Assembly (NCBI GenBank): GCA_043744375.1
Contig: JAYTUU010000067.1
Span: 1 to 64,000, forward strand
DNA: 64,000 bases
Origin: CAIYPH01 sp043744375
GTDB lineage: Bacteria > Pseudomonadota > Alphaproteobacteria > Acetobacterales > Acetobacteraceae
Direction: 5' to 3'
In this document: in pieces, positions 43,451 to 52,148 of the stretch
Position numbering within the stretch: position 1 is the first letter of the stretch
How the letters are laid out: each line of letters opens with the position of its first letter
Notes under the pieces: generated by a model
The model's input: the letters and a program-made list of their open reading frames with translations, nothing else
Told to the model about the DNA's origin: nothing
Database searches by the model: none
Translations under genes and position numbers: made by a program

Positions 43451-43774
43451 TCAGAACGGCAGCTTGAAACCAGGCGGCAGGTTCAGCCCGCCGGTCAGCT
43501 TCTGCATCTCCTCCTGCGACATCGCCTCGGACTTCCGCTTGGCATCCGCATGCGCCGCGATCAGCAGATCCTGCAACATCTCCATCTCCGCGGGATCGGC
43601 CAGCTTCGGGTCGATCACCACCGATTTCAGCCCGCCCTTCCCCGTCAACGTCACCCGCACCATCCCCGCCGCCGCCACGCCCTCCACGGTCAGCGCCGCC
43701 AGCTGCTCCTGCATCTCCTCCATCTTCTTCTGCATCTCGGAGGCTTTCTTCATCATGCTGGCCATGTTCAACAT
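43451..43774 (-). CDS. YbaB/EbfC family nucleoid-associated protein
   Basis: The 107-residue protein has the N-terminal Met-rich coiled helix (MLNMASMMKKASEMQKKMEE in the first 20), a central VEGVAAAGMVRVTLTG strand pair and a C-terminal helix with DLLIAAHADAKRKSE, typical of the YbaB DNA-binding dimer. It is two bases downstream of the dnaX stop and ten bases upstream of recR, the usual arrangement. Confidence 0.95.
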   Translation of the reverse strand: MLNMASMMKKASEMQKKMEEMQEQLAALTVEGVAAAGMVRVTLTGKGGLKSVVIDPKLADPAEMEMLQDLLIAAHADAKRKSEAMSQEEMQKLTGGLNLPPGFKLPF

Positions 43775-43776
43775 CG

Positions 43777-45621
43777 TCAGTTCTCCTGCATTTCATCGAC
43801 ATACTCGGCATCATCCGGCGCGAATTCCGGCCCCTCGGGGTCGCCACCCAGCGCCGGACCGCCAGCATCCGCAATCCCATACGCATCCGCCCGCGCATCG
43901 TGCACGGCCGCGATCTTCGCGCCGGGAAACGCCGACATGATCGCCATCACCAGCGGATGCTCCGCCGCCGCATGGCGCCGCGAATAATCCGCCGCCACCC
44001 CCTGCTCCGCCAGCGTCGGCTCGCCCGCCGCCGTCGACAGCGCGATCGTCCACCGCGTCCCCGTCGCCTCCTGCAGGATCGCCGCCAGCCGCGCCGCCAG
44101 ATCGCGCGGCGCCTCCGGCTGCGGCCGCAACTCGATCACCCCCGGCGAGAAGCGCACGAGATGCACGGAATGCACCAGATGCCCATGCACCTGCGGCTCC
44201 CGCCGTTCGGCCACCAGCGCCGCCACATCGCGAAAACTCGCCAGCCGCGGCCCAACGTCCGCCTGCACCACCGGCCGACTTTCCGCCACCGCGGCCGCCC
44301 CATTCGCCACCGCCCGCGTCCCGGCCCCAGACGGCCCGGTCACCGACCCACCCCCGCCAGACGACCCGCTCTCCGTCAACCGCCGCACCAGATCCCCCGG
44401 CGGCGGCAGATCGGCCACATAACACAGCCGGATCAACACCATCTCCGCCGCCGCCTTGCGATCCGGCGCCAGCTCCACCTCGGCAATGCCCTTCAACAGC
44501 ATCTGCCAGGCCCGCCCCAGCGACGCCATCGACAGCCGATCGGCAAACCCGCCCCCGCGCACCCGCTCCGCCTCCGGCAACTCCGCACTCTCCCGCAACG
44601 CCGGCACCGACTTCAGCCGCGTCACGGTATGCACGAGCTCCAGCACATCCTGCAGCATCACCCCCAGATCGGCCCCGCGCGCATACGCCGCATCGGTGAT
44701 CGCCAGCGCCGCCGCCGGCTGTCCGCCCATCGCCGCCTCGAACAGATCGAACGACGCCTCCCGATCCGACAACCCCAGCATATCCGCCACATCCGCCGCC
44801 GCGATCTCCACCCCCGGCTCCGCCTGCGCCATCGCCTGATCCAACAGCGACAACCCATCCCGCGCCGACCCATCCGCCGCCCGCGCGATCAACGTCAACG
44901 CCGCCCCCGCGATCGCCATGTTCTCCTGCGCCGCCACCCGCCCGAAATGCGCCGCCAACTCCACCGTCGAAATCCGCCGCAAATCAAACCGCTGGCACCG
45001 CGACAACACCGTCACCGGCACTTTCCGAATTTCCGTCGTCGCGAAAATAAACTTCACATGCGGCGGCGGCTCCTCCAGCGTCTTCAACAGCGCATTGAAC
45101 GCCGCCTTCGACAGCATGTGCACTTCATCGAGCACAAACACCTTGTTGCGCGCCTGCATCGGCCGAAACCGCACGGCCTCGATAATCTCCCGCACGTCGT
45201 CGATGCCCGTGTTCGACGCCGCATCCATCTCCACCACATCCGGATGCCGATCGGCCAAAATCCCCACGCAATTCGCGCACACCCCGCACGGGTCCGCCGT
45301 CGGCCCGCCCGTCCCGTCCGCCCCCACGCAATTCAGCGCCCGCGCGATAATCCGCGCCGTCGTCGTCTTGCCGACCCCACGCACCCCCGTCAGCATGAAC
45401 GCATGCGCCACCCGCCCGACCGCGAAGGCGTTGCGCAGCGTCCGCACCATCGCCTCCTGCCCCACCAGGTCATCGAAATGCGTCGGCCGGTATTTCCGCG
45501 CCAAGACCCGATACTGCACACTCGGCGCCAAGACGGGCGCGGGGGGAACATCACCAAACAATCCCGGCCCAGCGGGCTCGGGGTCGGGCAGCGGGGGATC
45601 ATCCTCGAACAAGCCGGACAT
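43777..45621 (-). CDS. dnaX: DNA polymerase III subunits gamma and tau
   Basis: The 614-residue clamp-loader ATPase has a proline-rich N-terminus, YRVLARKYRPTHFDDLVGQE, Walker A GVRGVGKTTTA, a four-Cys zinc module (CVGADG ... PCGVCANC), Walker B VFVLDEVHML and the sensor/SRC motif TTEIRKVPVTVLSRCQRFDLR in two parts. The C-terminal half is the tau-type extension ending VDEMQEN. ATG 45621 (MSGLFEDD) is selected because upstream codons run into the SRP RNA gene. No clear frameshift signal for making gamma was looked up in detail. Confidence 0.93.
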   Translation of the reverse strand: MSGLFEDDPPLPDPEPAGPGLFGDVPPAPVLAPSVQYRVLARKYRPTHFDDLVGQEAMVRTLRNAFAVGRVAHAFMLTGVRGVGKTTTARIIARALNCVGADGTGGPTADPCGVCANCVGILADRHPDVVEMDAASNTGIDDVREIIEAVRFRPMQARNKVFVLDEVHMLSKAAFNALLKTLEEPPPHVKFIFATTEIRKVPVTVLSRCQRFDLRRISTVELAAHFGRVAAQENMAIAGAALTLIARAADGSARDGLSLLDQAMAQAEPGVEIAAADVADMLGLSDREASFDLFEAAMGGQPAAALAITDAAYARGADLGVMLQDVLELVHTVTRLKSVPALRESAELPEAERVRGGGFADRLSMASLGRAWQMLLKGIAEVELAPDRKAAAEMVLIRLCYVADLPPPGDLVRRLTESGSSGGGGSVTGPSGAGTRAVANGAAAVAESRPVVQADVGPRLASFRDVAALVAERREPQVHGHLVHSVHLVRFSPGVIELRPQPEAPRDLAARLAAILQEATGTRWTIALSTAAGEPTLAEQGVAADYSRRHAAAEHPLVMAIMSAFPGAKIAAVHDARADAYGIADAGGPALGGDPEGPEFAPDDAEYVDEMQEN

Positions 45622-45678
45622 GCGGGGCGCCGGGGCAATGGCCCCTGCCTGCTTCAGCAGCGGCCGGGTTGATGGGGT

Positions 45679-45776
45679 GGGAGGCCGAACAAACGACCCA
45701 GGCGGTAACTCACTGCGGCTGCTTCCTTCCGGACCTGACCGGGTTGGCAAGGCGCCCGTCCGCCGCCGACCTCCCG
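45679..45776 (-). ncRNA. ffs: signal recognition particle RNA (4.5S, small bacterial type)
   Basis: The minus strand carries the universal SRP core GGTCAGGTCCGGAAGGAAGC, followed by AGCCGCAG, in the apical hairpin. The ends GGAGGTC and GGCCTCC pair perfectly to close a rod of about 97 bases. Position directly upstream of dnaX is where this RNA is found in many proteobacteria. The RNA binds Ffh and directs membrane protein targeting. Exact ends are approximate. Confidence 0.93.
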
Positions 45777-45812
45777 CCCTAGATATCGTCCATCACGCCC
45801 GCGCCCGCAAGG

Positions 45813-45965
45813 GGAAGAAAGGGCGGCGGGGCGTTGCCCTGCACCCCACCAAGGGCAGTAGCCCTTGGAACCCCGGACTTAAGTAATGGGATCAAAGGGG
45901 CCGCCGCCCCTTTGCGGGTGCAGGGCAGCGCCCTGCTGGGGTCTGGGGCAAAGCCCCGGCCTTGC
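45813..45965. repeat. GC-rich palindromic dispersed repeat, type A, copy 3
   Basis: Contains CAAGGGCAGTAGCCCTTG, AAAGGGGCCGCCGCCCCTTT, CAGGGCAGCGCCCTG and GGGGCAAAGCCCC hairpins in series, with GGAACCCC between them. It has the same plan as 688-805 and 24305-24425. It lies between the SRP RNA and nudC genes, filling nearly all of the intergenic space. Confidence 0.78.
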
Positions 45966-46018
45966 TTCCCATCGCCGGCGCGGGCACGGTTGGGCGCTAT
46001 TCAGACGGGATATCAGCC

Positions 46019-46945
46019 GTGACCCTCATCCTCGCCAGCCGCCCCAACGTCTACACCGGCAGTCCGCTCGACCGTGCGGCCGAGAAGCGTGACGACGCCG
46101 CCTGGGTGGCTGCGGCCCTCGCCCATCCCGAGTCGCTGTTCGCCCCCGTCTGGCGCGCCCGCAACCTGATGCGCGGCAAGGCCGAGGGCCGCCCGGAGGC
46201 GGTATTCCTCACTCACGAGGCGTCCGACGCCCTGCGCATGGCCGGCGGCCCCTGGGCGCTACTCGGCCTGCAAGGCGGCGTGCCGCTCTTCACCGTCGAT
46301 GTCAGCGCGGCGGATGATCCCTTGCCCCTGCTGCCGGAGGGCATGGGCGAGTTCGTCGATCTGCGTGCCGTCCCTGGCCTGCTCGACGGCGAGGAAGCCT
46401 CGATCATGGCCCATGCCCGCGGCCTGATGCACTGGCGCAGCCGGCATAAATTCTGCGGCCTCTGCGGCACCCAGTGCGAGGCCCGCAGCGCCGGCCACGT
46501 GATGTTCTGCACGGGCTGCAACACCCAGCATTTCCCCCGCACCGACCCCGCCGTCATCATGCTGGTCCATAACGGCGACCGCGCGCTGCTCGGCCATTCC
46601 GCCCGCTTCCCCGGCTCCAACATGTATTCCACCCTCGCCGGCTTCGTCGAACCTGGTGAGAGCCTGGAGGAGGCCGTCGCCCGGGAAGTCCTGGAGGAAT
46701 CGGGCGTCCGCGTCGGCCGCGTGCACTACCATTCCAGCCAACCCTGGCCCTTCCCCGCCTCCATCATGCTCGGCTTCTACGCCGAGGCCACCAGCGAGGA
46801 GATCACCATCGACCCCGAGGAACTCGTCGACGCCCGCTGGTTCACCCGCGACCAACTCCGCAACCCCCGCGACCACGGCTTCCTCCTTCCCCGCGGCGAC
46901 AGCATCGCCAGCCGCCTCATCGCCGACTGGATCGCGGCGGGCTGA
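46019..46945 (+). CDS. nudC: NAD(+) diphosphatase / NADH pyrophosphatase
   Basis: The 308-residue protein has the zinc ribbon HKFCGLCGTQC ... MFCTGC, the Nudix box GFVEPGESLEEAVAREVLEESG, here starting at GFVEPGE and ending REVLEESG, and the NudC signature SQPWPFPAS. It hydrolyses NADH and may remove NAD caps from RNA. GTG 46019 is taken as the start (VTLILASRPNVYTG); the frame is open further upstream, into a palindromic repeat. Confidence 0.93.
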   Translation: MTLILASRPNVYTGSPLDRAAEKRDDAAWVAAALAHPESLFAPVWRARNLMRGKAEGRPEAVFLTHEASDALRMAGGPWALLGLQGGVPLFTVDVSAADDPLPLLPEGMGEFVDLRAVPGLLDGEEASIMAHARGLMHWRSRHKFCGLCGTQCEARSAGHVMFCTGCNTQHFPRTDPAVIMLVHNGDRALLGHSARFPGSNMYSTLAGFVEPGESLEEAVAREVLEESGVRVGRVHYHSSQPWPFPASIMLGFYAEATSEEITIDPEELVDARWFTRDQLRNPRDHGFLLPRGDSIASRLIADWIAAG

Positions 46946-46985
46946 ATCCGTCGCCCGGATCAGCCCCCCGCTCAGAACCCCCCAC

Positions 46986-47699
46986 TCAAATCCCCAGCGT
47001 CCCCGCCATCGCCATCTCATACCGCGCGGACACCTTCGCCCAATCCACCACATTCCACCACGCCGCCAGATAATCCGGCCGCCGGTTCTGATACTTCAGA
47101 TAATAGGCGTGCTCCCACACATCGTTGCCCATCAGCACCCGCGTGCCGTCAAAGAGGGGAGAGTCCTGGTTCGGCCGCGACGTCAGCGCCAGCTTGCCCT
47201 CCTTCGTCACCGTCACGAAAACCCAGCCCGACCCGAACACGCCCCCGCCGGCGCGGTTGAACGCCCCCTTGAACGCCTCGAACCCACCGAGATCACGCTC
47301 GATCGCCGCCGCCAGCGCCCCCGTCGGCGCGCCACCCTTGCCACCCATGATCTGCCAGAACATCGCGTGGTTGGCATTCCCCCCGCCGCTGTTGCGCACC
47401 ACCGTGCGGATCGCCTCCGGCACCTCCGCCAGCCTGCCGATCAATGCATCCGGCGCCATCGCCGCCAATTGCGGATAATCCTTCAGCGCCGTGTTCAGAT
47501 TGGTCACGAACGCCTGGTGATGCCGCCCATGATGGATCTGCATGGTCATCGCATCGATATGCGGCTCATTGGCATCGAACCCATACGGCAGCGGCGCCAG
47601 CGCATACGGCCCGGCCGCCTGTGCCGAGGCCGGCCAAACCCGGCTGACGGCCGCCGCCGCCACCGTGAACACCAACGAACGACGCGACAACATGGCCAT
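46986..47699 (-). CDS. exported Fe/Mn superoxide dismutase
   Basis: The 237-residue protein is a SodA/SodB-type enzyme with metal ligands in MQIHHGRHHQAFV, NHAMFWQIMGG and the DVWEHAYYLKYQNRRPDY motif. It is preceded by a signal peptide with SRRSLVF, a candidate twin-arginine motif, a hydrophobic stretch and cleavage near SAQA-AG, so it should work in the periplasm. Most Fe/Mn SODs are cytoplasmic. GGGGGAGG (minus strand) immediately precedes ATG 47699. It converges with nudC. Confidence 0.92.
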   Translation of the reverse strand: MAMLSRRSLVFTVAAAAVSRVWPASAQAAGPYALAPLPYGFDANEPHIDAMTMQIHHGRHHQAFVTNLNTALKDYPQLAAMAPDALIGRLAEVPEAIRTVVRNSGGGNANHAMFWQIMGGKGGAPTGALAAAIERDLGGFEAFKGAFNRAGGGVFGSGWVFVTVTKEGKLALTSRPNQDSPLFDGTRVLMGNDVWEHAYYLKYQNRRPDYLAAWWNVVDWAKVSARYEMAMAGTLGI

Positions 47700-48067
47700 G
47701 GTGACCTCCCCCAAAGGAACTTCGCCAACCGTGATCCGCCCGCCGCCGAAACGCAACAGATTCCCATCGCCGCCAGGGCAATCGGGTGAAGGCTCAAGCC
47801 GCAATCAAGGCTCCGCCGGCCAAGGGCCGAGGGCCCTTGGAACCCCCTACTGCTTGCGGCTGGATCAGCATTCCCGCGTGCTCGACATTTCGGCTCGTGT
47901 GCAATGCGGAAACGGGACGAGGATTCCCAGACTTCGCCAGCGCATCGGGGCCTTCGCCACCCAAACCGTGGTCACCGACCCGCCGCCTCTTCGCCGCCTG
48001 CGGCTTCGTCGACATGGAAAAGCGCCTGGCGTGAGCACCCGCGCCTTCCTTATGCTGGCGTCTGAAG
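47700..48067. other. intergenic region with half repeat and possible gene remnant
   Basis: This 368-base stretch separates the SOD and MmgE/PrpD genes. It holds a half copy of the type B repeat (47806-47866) and, after it, a plus-strand segment to the TGA at 48032-48034 ending RRLFAACGFVDMEKRLA. That tail is vaguely like the C-terminus of a GNAT acetyltransferase. No intact gene is visible. Confidence 0.4.
47806..47866. repeat. dispersed repeat, type B, half copy
   Basis: Starts CAAGGCTCCGCCGGC and continues GGGCCGAGGGCCCTTGGAACC and GCGGCTGGATCA-like sequence, as in the left half of 34961-35136. The right inverted end is absent. Confidence 0.65.
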
Positions 48068-49477
48068 CTACCTCCCCATCGCGGCCGCCAACGGCGCCAC
48101 CGACTCCAGCGTATCAATCCGCCACAACTCCACCAGCACCGCTTGCGCCCTGACATCGCCCAACACGGGTGCCGCGAGTCCCAAAAACTTCTCCTCCAGC
48201 GCCGCATCCGTCAGCGGGTTCGACGCCGCGCCATACGGCTCCGGCATATAATGCTCGAACACCCGCCCGTCCCGCGTCTCGATCCGCGTCTTGGCCGCCC
48301 GCTTGCGTGGATAATCCGCATCGCATTCCGCATCGACATGCACATGCACCTTGCCCGTCTGCGCCAGGATCCGCGCGTCGGCCCGCTCCGCCGTGCCGAA
48401 CTCATGCAGACTGGCCCGCCGCCGCACCAAGGTCGCCGCGATCACGAACGGAAACGACATCTGCGCCGTCGTCATCTCCGTCCACCCCACCGCCGCATGC
48501 GACGCCGCCACCCCATAGGTGCCGAAATCCATCCGCTTCACATCCTCCGGCGCCAGGTCCTGCGCCGCCACGATGTGCAACACCCCATCAATTGCGGAAT
48601 GAATATGCCGGCAACACGCATACGGCTTCATATAGCAATTGGCGATCGTGAACGCCGACCGAGCGTTGTTGTCGCCCGACCGCAGAATATCGATCGCGGC
48701 ATAGTCGACATCCCCGCCCGAGAACGCATGGAAGAACCCATCCTTGAACTCCAGCACCCCCTTCGGCGCCGCCAGCCCCTCCGCCGTCAACAACGCCGCC
48801 AGAATGCCCTCGCGCGCCGCATGTCCGGGATGGGTCCGCTTCACATCGCCCCCCGCCAGAAAACTGAACAGCCCCGCCGCCGACGAACTCGCCGTGCCCA
48901 GCGCCGCCTCCATCAACCCCGCATCGAACCCCAGCAGACTCCCCGCCGCCGCCGCCGCCCCGAACACCCCGGCGATCCCGGTATTATGGAACCCCCGCAA
49001 CCGCGACCGCGGATGCGCCGCCGCCGCCACCCGGCAGCACGCCTCATACCCCGCGATCACCGCCAGCAGCAGATCGGCCCCCGACGCCCCCCGCGCAGCC
49101 GCCATCGCCCACGCCGCCGGCACCACCACCGTCCCCGGATGCACGGAGCCCGAGCGATACCCGTCATCCAGCTCCAACCCATGCCCCGCCGTGCCGCCCA
49201 GATACGCCGCCGTCAGCAGGTCGTAGCGCGCCGCGAACCCCGGCACCGGCACAGCCCCCGTCCCATGCACCCGCGCCAGCACCCGCTCGGCAACCCCCGT
49301 CACCTCCTGCTCCGCCCCGGCGATCAACGCCGCCATCGTATCGATCACGTGCCGCCGCGCCGCATGAAGCGCGAAATCATCGACATCCTCCAACCGCAAC
49401 CCGGCCAGAAACCCCGCCAACACCGCCGTCGGCCCGGCCCCCGACGCCACCGGTTGATGCACGCTGATCTCGTTCAT
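48068..49477 (-). CDS. MmgE/PrpD family protein
   Basis: The 469-residue protein matches the MmgE/PrpD fold: RHVIDTMAALIAG, GTAGHGLELDDGY, the VHPGTVVVPAAWA motif, AGYEACCRVAAA, RGFHNTGIAGVFGAAAAAG, FKPY-like KPYACCRHIHSAID and a C-terminal KTRIETRDGRVFE. Members include 2-methylcitrate dehydratase and several hydratases of unknown substrate. No prpB/prpC genes are near, so a role in propionate use is not supported. ATG 49477 is chosen by homology. The alpha/beta hydrolase gene is 11 bases upstream on the same strand. Confidence 0.9.
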   Translation of the reverse strand: MNEISVHQPVASGAGPTAVLAGFLAGLRLEDVDDFALHAARRHVIDTMAALIAGAEQEVTGVAERVLARVHGTGAVPVPGFAARYDLLTAAYLGGTAGHGLELDDGYRSGSVHPGTVVVPAAWAMAAARGASGADLLLAVIAGYEACCRVAAAAHPRSRLRGFHNTGIAGVFGAAAAAGSLLGFDAGLMEAALGTASSSAAGLFSFLAGGDVKRTHPGHAAREGILAALLTAEGLAAPKGVLEFKDGFFHAFSGGDVDYAAIDILRSGDNNARSAFTIANCYMKPYACCRHIHSAIDGVLHIVAAQDLAPEDVKRMDFGTYGVAASHAAVGWTEMTTAQMSFPFVIAATLVRRRASLHEFGTAERADARILAQTGKVHVHVDAECDADYPRKRAAKTRIETRDGRVFEHYMPEPYGAASNPLTDAALEEKFLGLAAPVLGDVRAQAVLVELWRIDTLESVAPLAAAMGR

Positions 49478-49488
49478 CGCCGTCCCCC

Positions 49489-50370
49489 TCACCGCATTCC
49501 CGTAATCGAGCCGCCCATCGCCCGCTTGTCCCGCATCGGCCACCGCCCCGCATCCACCTGCGCCAGAAAATCCCCAACGATCCGGTTGAACTGATCCGGG
49601 TCCTCCGCATTGATCCCATGACCGCAATTCGGCATCACCGACAACGCCGACGACGGAATAGTCTCCTTCATCAGGATCCCCGGCGCCAGACACGGCCAAT
49701 CCTCATCCCCGGTCAAAATCAACGTCGGCGTCTTCATCGCCTTCATCCGATCCGTCAGGTCATACAAGGACGGCCGCTCCCGCTGCACCCCCAACTGCGT
49801 ATTGATCGCCCCCAGCGCCGAATGCTCGGCCAGCATCCGCAGAAACTCGGCAAACCCGCGCGGGTCCTTGTTCTCGAACTGCACCCGCGTCGGCCCGAAC
49901 GCATACCGCGCCGCAAACGCCGCCATCCCGTGCTCGCGAATAAAGGCCACCGTATTCGCCCCCTCCGCCCGAAAACTCTCCCGCGCCGCCGGATCGGCGC
50001 CATAGCCGCATCCCGCCACCGTCAACGATCGCGCCCGCGGCGCATGCCGGAACCCGAAATGCAACGTCGCAAACCCGCCCATCGACAACCCAACCACATG
50101 CGCCCGATCGATCCGCAAGTGATCGAGCACCGCCGCAATGTCGTCCGCCGCCCGGTTCTGCGAATACGAGCTGACATGCTCCGGCACATCCGACGGCGCA
50201 TACCCCCGCGCATTATACGCAATCGCCCGATACCGCTGCCCGAAATGCCGCATCTGCGGCTCCCAGCTGCGAAAATCACCGGCAAACTCATGCACAAAAA
50301 TCACCGGCACCCCGGCACCGGTTTCCTCGAAATACAACCTCACCCCATCATCGGCGATCGCGTGCGGCAT
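49489..50370 (-). CDS. alpha/beta hydrolase
   Basis: The 293-residue hydrolase has the oxyanion region FVHEFAGDFRSWE, nucleophile elbow GLSMGG, acidic residue region LILTGDEDWPC and catalytic His in NCGHGINAEDP. It has no signal peptide. The fold includes esterases, C-C hydrolases and lactone hydrolases; the substrate is unknown. It is the first gene of a two-gene unit with the MmgE/PrpD gene, so both may degrade the same compound. Confidence 0.88.
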   Translation of the reverse strand: MPHAIADDGVRLYFEETGAGVPVIFVHEFAGDFRSWEPQMRHFGQRYRAIAYNARGYAPSDVPEHVSSYSQNRAADDIAAVLDHLRIDRAHVVGLSMGGFATLHFGFRHAPRARSLTVAGCGYGADPAARESFRAEGANTVAFIREHGMAAFAARYAFGPTRVQFENKDPRGFAEFLRMLAEHSALGAINTQLGVQRERPSLYDLTDRMKAMKTPTLILTGDEDWPCLAPGILMKETIPSSALSVMPNCGHGINAEDPDQFNRIVGDFLAQVDAGRWPMRDKRAMGGSITGMR

Positions 50371-50464
50371 CGTCCCCTCCGGTCAACCCAGCGCCGACTC
50401 TCCGGTGAATCGCGATACAATGGAAGAGGGCAGGCGGTAGCACGCCGTTTCGTGCCGAAAGCGG

Positions 50465-50515
50465 CTGGGGGCCGAGGGCCCTTTGATCCCACGACTTCTC
50501 GCGGCTTTCCACCAC
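50465..50515. repeat. dispersed repeat, type B, short fragment
   Basis: Contains GGGGCCGAGGGCCCTTTGAT and CACGACTTCTCGCGGC, as in the middle of the type B elements at 34961 and 52149. The inverted ends are missing. Confidence 0.5.
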
Positions 50516-50560
50516 CGCCCTGCCATGGTCTGCTATCCCCTTCACCACCGGAACCCCCCG

Positions 50561-51178
50561 ATGTCCAACCGTTCCCCTCTCGCCGACCCCTCCTGGACCT
50601 ATGTCGAGCACCTCTCCATGGAGGATTTCTCCCCCACGGACTGGGCCGCCATGAACGCCCAGCGCGTCCAGTTCACCGCCATGCACCAGGCCGACCTCGT
50701 CATCGCCATGCTCCGCGCCAGCGAGCAGGTCCCGAGCTTCGGCTACCGCATCAACAATTTCCGCCACTGCCTGCAATCCGCCACCCGCGTCCTGCGCGCC
50801 GGCCACGACGACGAGACCATTGCCGTCGCCCTCCTGCACGACATCGGCTTCGACGCCTGCCCCGCCACCCACGGCGATTTCGCCGCCGCCCTCATGCAGC
50901 CCTACATCAGCGCCCGCAATCACTGGATGCTCGAACACCACCAGATCTTCCAGGACTTCCACGCCCCGCACTACCCCGGCGTCGACATCAACGCCCGCGA
51001 CAAATTCCACGGCCACGAACACTTCGCCTGGACCGCCGACTACGTCGCCAAATTCGACCAGGACGCGATGGACCCCAACGAGGACATCCTCCCCCTCGAC
51101 GCCCTCATCCCCTACGTCCGCCGCCTCTTCGCCCGCCCTGCCCAGGGCCGCCAGAACGCAACCTGGCGCAGCGCCTGA
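50561..51178 (+). CDS. HD-domain protein
   Basis: The 205-residue protein has a metal-binding helical domain: FRHCLQSATR, VALLHDIGFD with the HD doublet, NHWMLEHHQIFQDFH and KFHGHEHF. The layout resembles HD phosphohydrolases and the diiron oxygenase branch (PhnZ, myo-inositol oxygenase), in which HD and extra His residues bind two irons. I cannot assign the reaction. The stop overlaps the ATG of a 50-residue ORF (TGATG) and an SDR gene follows, so the three may be one operon. Confidence 0.8.
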   Translation: MSNRSPLADPSWTYVEHLSMEDFSPTDWAAMNAQRVQFTAMHQADLVIAMLRASEQVPSFGYRINNFRHCLQSATRVLRAGHDDETIAVALLHDIGFDACPATHGDFAAALMQPYISARNHWMLEHHQIFQDFHAPHYPGVDINARDKFHGHEHFAWTADYVAKFDQDAMDPNEDILPLDALIPYVRRLFARPAQGRQNATWRSA

Positions 51179-51330
51179 TGCTCCAGATCACCGACGCCCA
51201 CCTTGTCACCGACACCCACCTCGCCGGCGCCCGCGCCAACTTCGTCGCCGTCCCCGCCAAAACCCTCGCCGAGGCCATTGCCGAACGCCCCCCGGGGCGG
51301 CAAACCTGGCTCAACGGCATCAAACAATAA
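51178..51330 (+). CDS. small 50-residue protein
   Basis: This ORF starts at ATG 51178, overlapping the HD-domain gene stop, and ends 19 bases before the SDR gene. The product (MLQITDAHLVTDTHLAGARA at the start, RQTWLNGIKQ at the end) is soluble and not recognised. Tight coupling on both sides favours real translation. It could be an accessory subunit or the remnant of a longer gene. Confidence 0.5.
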   Translation: MLQITDAHLVTDTHLAGARANFVAVPAKTLAEAIAERPPGRQTWLNGIKQ

Positions 51331-51349
51331 CCCCGAGGAACCCCCGAAC

Positions 51350-52132
51350 ATGGAAATCAAACTCGACGGCCGCGCCGCCGTCATCACCGGCGGCAGCAAG
51401 GGCCTCGGCCTCGCCATGGCCAAACGCATGTCTACCTCCGGCGCCGACGTCGCCATCCTCGCCCGCAGCCAGGACGGCCTCGACGCCGCCAAGGCCGAAC
51501 TGGCACCCACCGCCACCGGCAAGATCATCGCCGTCGCCTGCGACGTCTCCAAAGCCGACGACGTCAAACGCGCCTACGACACCGTGATGGCCGACCTCGG
51601 CCGCATCGACATCGTCGTCAACAACGCCGGCACCTCCCGCACCGCCCCCTTCGAGACCGTCACCGACGAAATCTGGCAGGAAGACCTCGACCTCAAACTC
51701 TTCGCCGCCATCCGCCTCAGCCGCCTCGCCTGGCCGCAAATGCGCGACCGCAAATGGGGCCGCATCATCAACGTCCTCAACATCGGCGCGAAAACCCCAG
51801 GCGCCGGCAGCGCCCCCACCACCGTCTCCCGCGCCGCCGGCATGGCCCTGACCAAAATCCTCGCCGGCGAAGGCGCCCCCGACGGCATCCTCGTCAACGC
51901 CCTCCTCGTCGGCCTGATCGTCACCGAGCAGGTGAAAAAATGGCACGCCCTGCGCGGCGGCAACGTCAGCCTCGAAGAACACATCGCCAATACCGGCAAA
52001 CCCGTCCCGATCGGCCGCATGGGCACCGCCGAAGAATTCGCCAACATCGCCTGCTTCCTCGCCTCCACCCAAGGCGGCTACATCACCGGCACCGCCATCA
52101 ACGTCGATGGCGGCATGTCGCCGGTCGTGTGA
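51350..52132 (+). CDS. SDR-family protein lacking the YxxxK motif
   Basis: The 260-residue SDR has TGGSKGLG, ILARSQ after strand two, CDVSKADD, NNAG and the terminal TGTAINVDGG. At the active site the sequence reads SAPTTVSRAAG, so both Tyr and Lys of YxxxK are replaced (Thr and Arg). A subset of SDR-fold proteins has this SxPTxxxRAA pattern. The Rossmann fold seems intact, but classical hydride-transfer chemistry is doubtful. GAGGA (51336-51340) precedes ATG 51350. Confidence 0.85.
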   Translation: MEIKLDGRAAVITGGSKGLGLAMAKRMSTSGADVAILARSQDGLDAAKAELAPTATGKIIAVACDVSKADDVKRAYDTVMADLGRIDIVVNNAGTSRTAPFETVTDEIWQEDLDLKLFAAIRLSRLAWPQMRDRKWGRIINVLNIGAKTPGAGSAPTTVSRAAGMALTKILAGEGAPDGILVNALLVGLIVTEQVKKWHALRGGNVSLEEHIANTGKPVPIGRMGTAEEFANIACFLASTQGGYITGTAINVDGGMSPVV

Positions 52133-52148
52133 TCCCATCAAAGGCAAT

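Noticed and set aside
43900..45672. Long plus-strand open frame opposite dnaX
   Set aside because: Arg/His/Pro-rich antisense translation with no motif; dnaX on the other strand is certain.
48068..49477. 2-methylcitrate dehydratase PrpD as a specific call
   Set aside because: The family is right, but no prpB, prpC or acnD neighbours support a methylcitrate cycle, so only the family is given.
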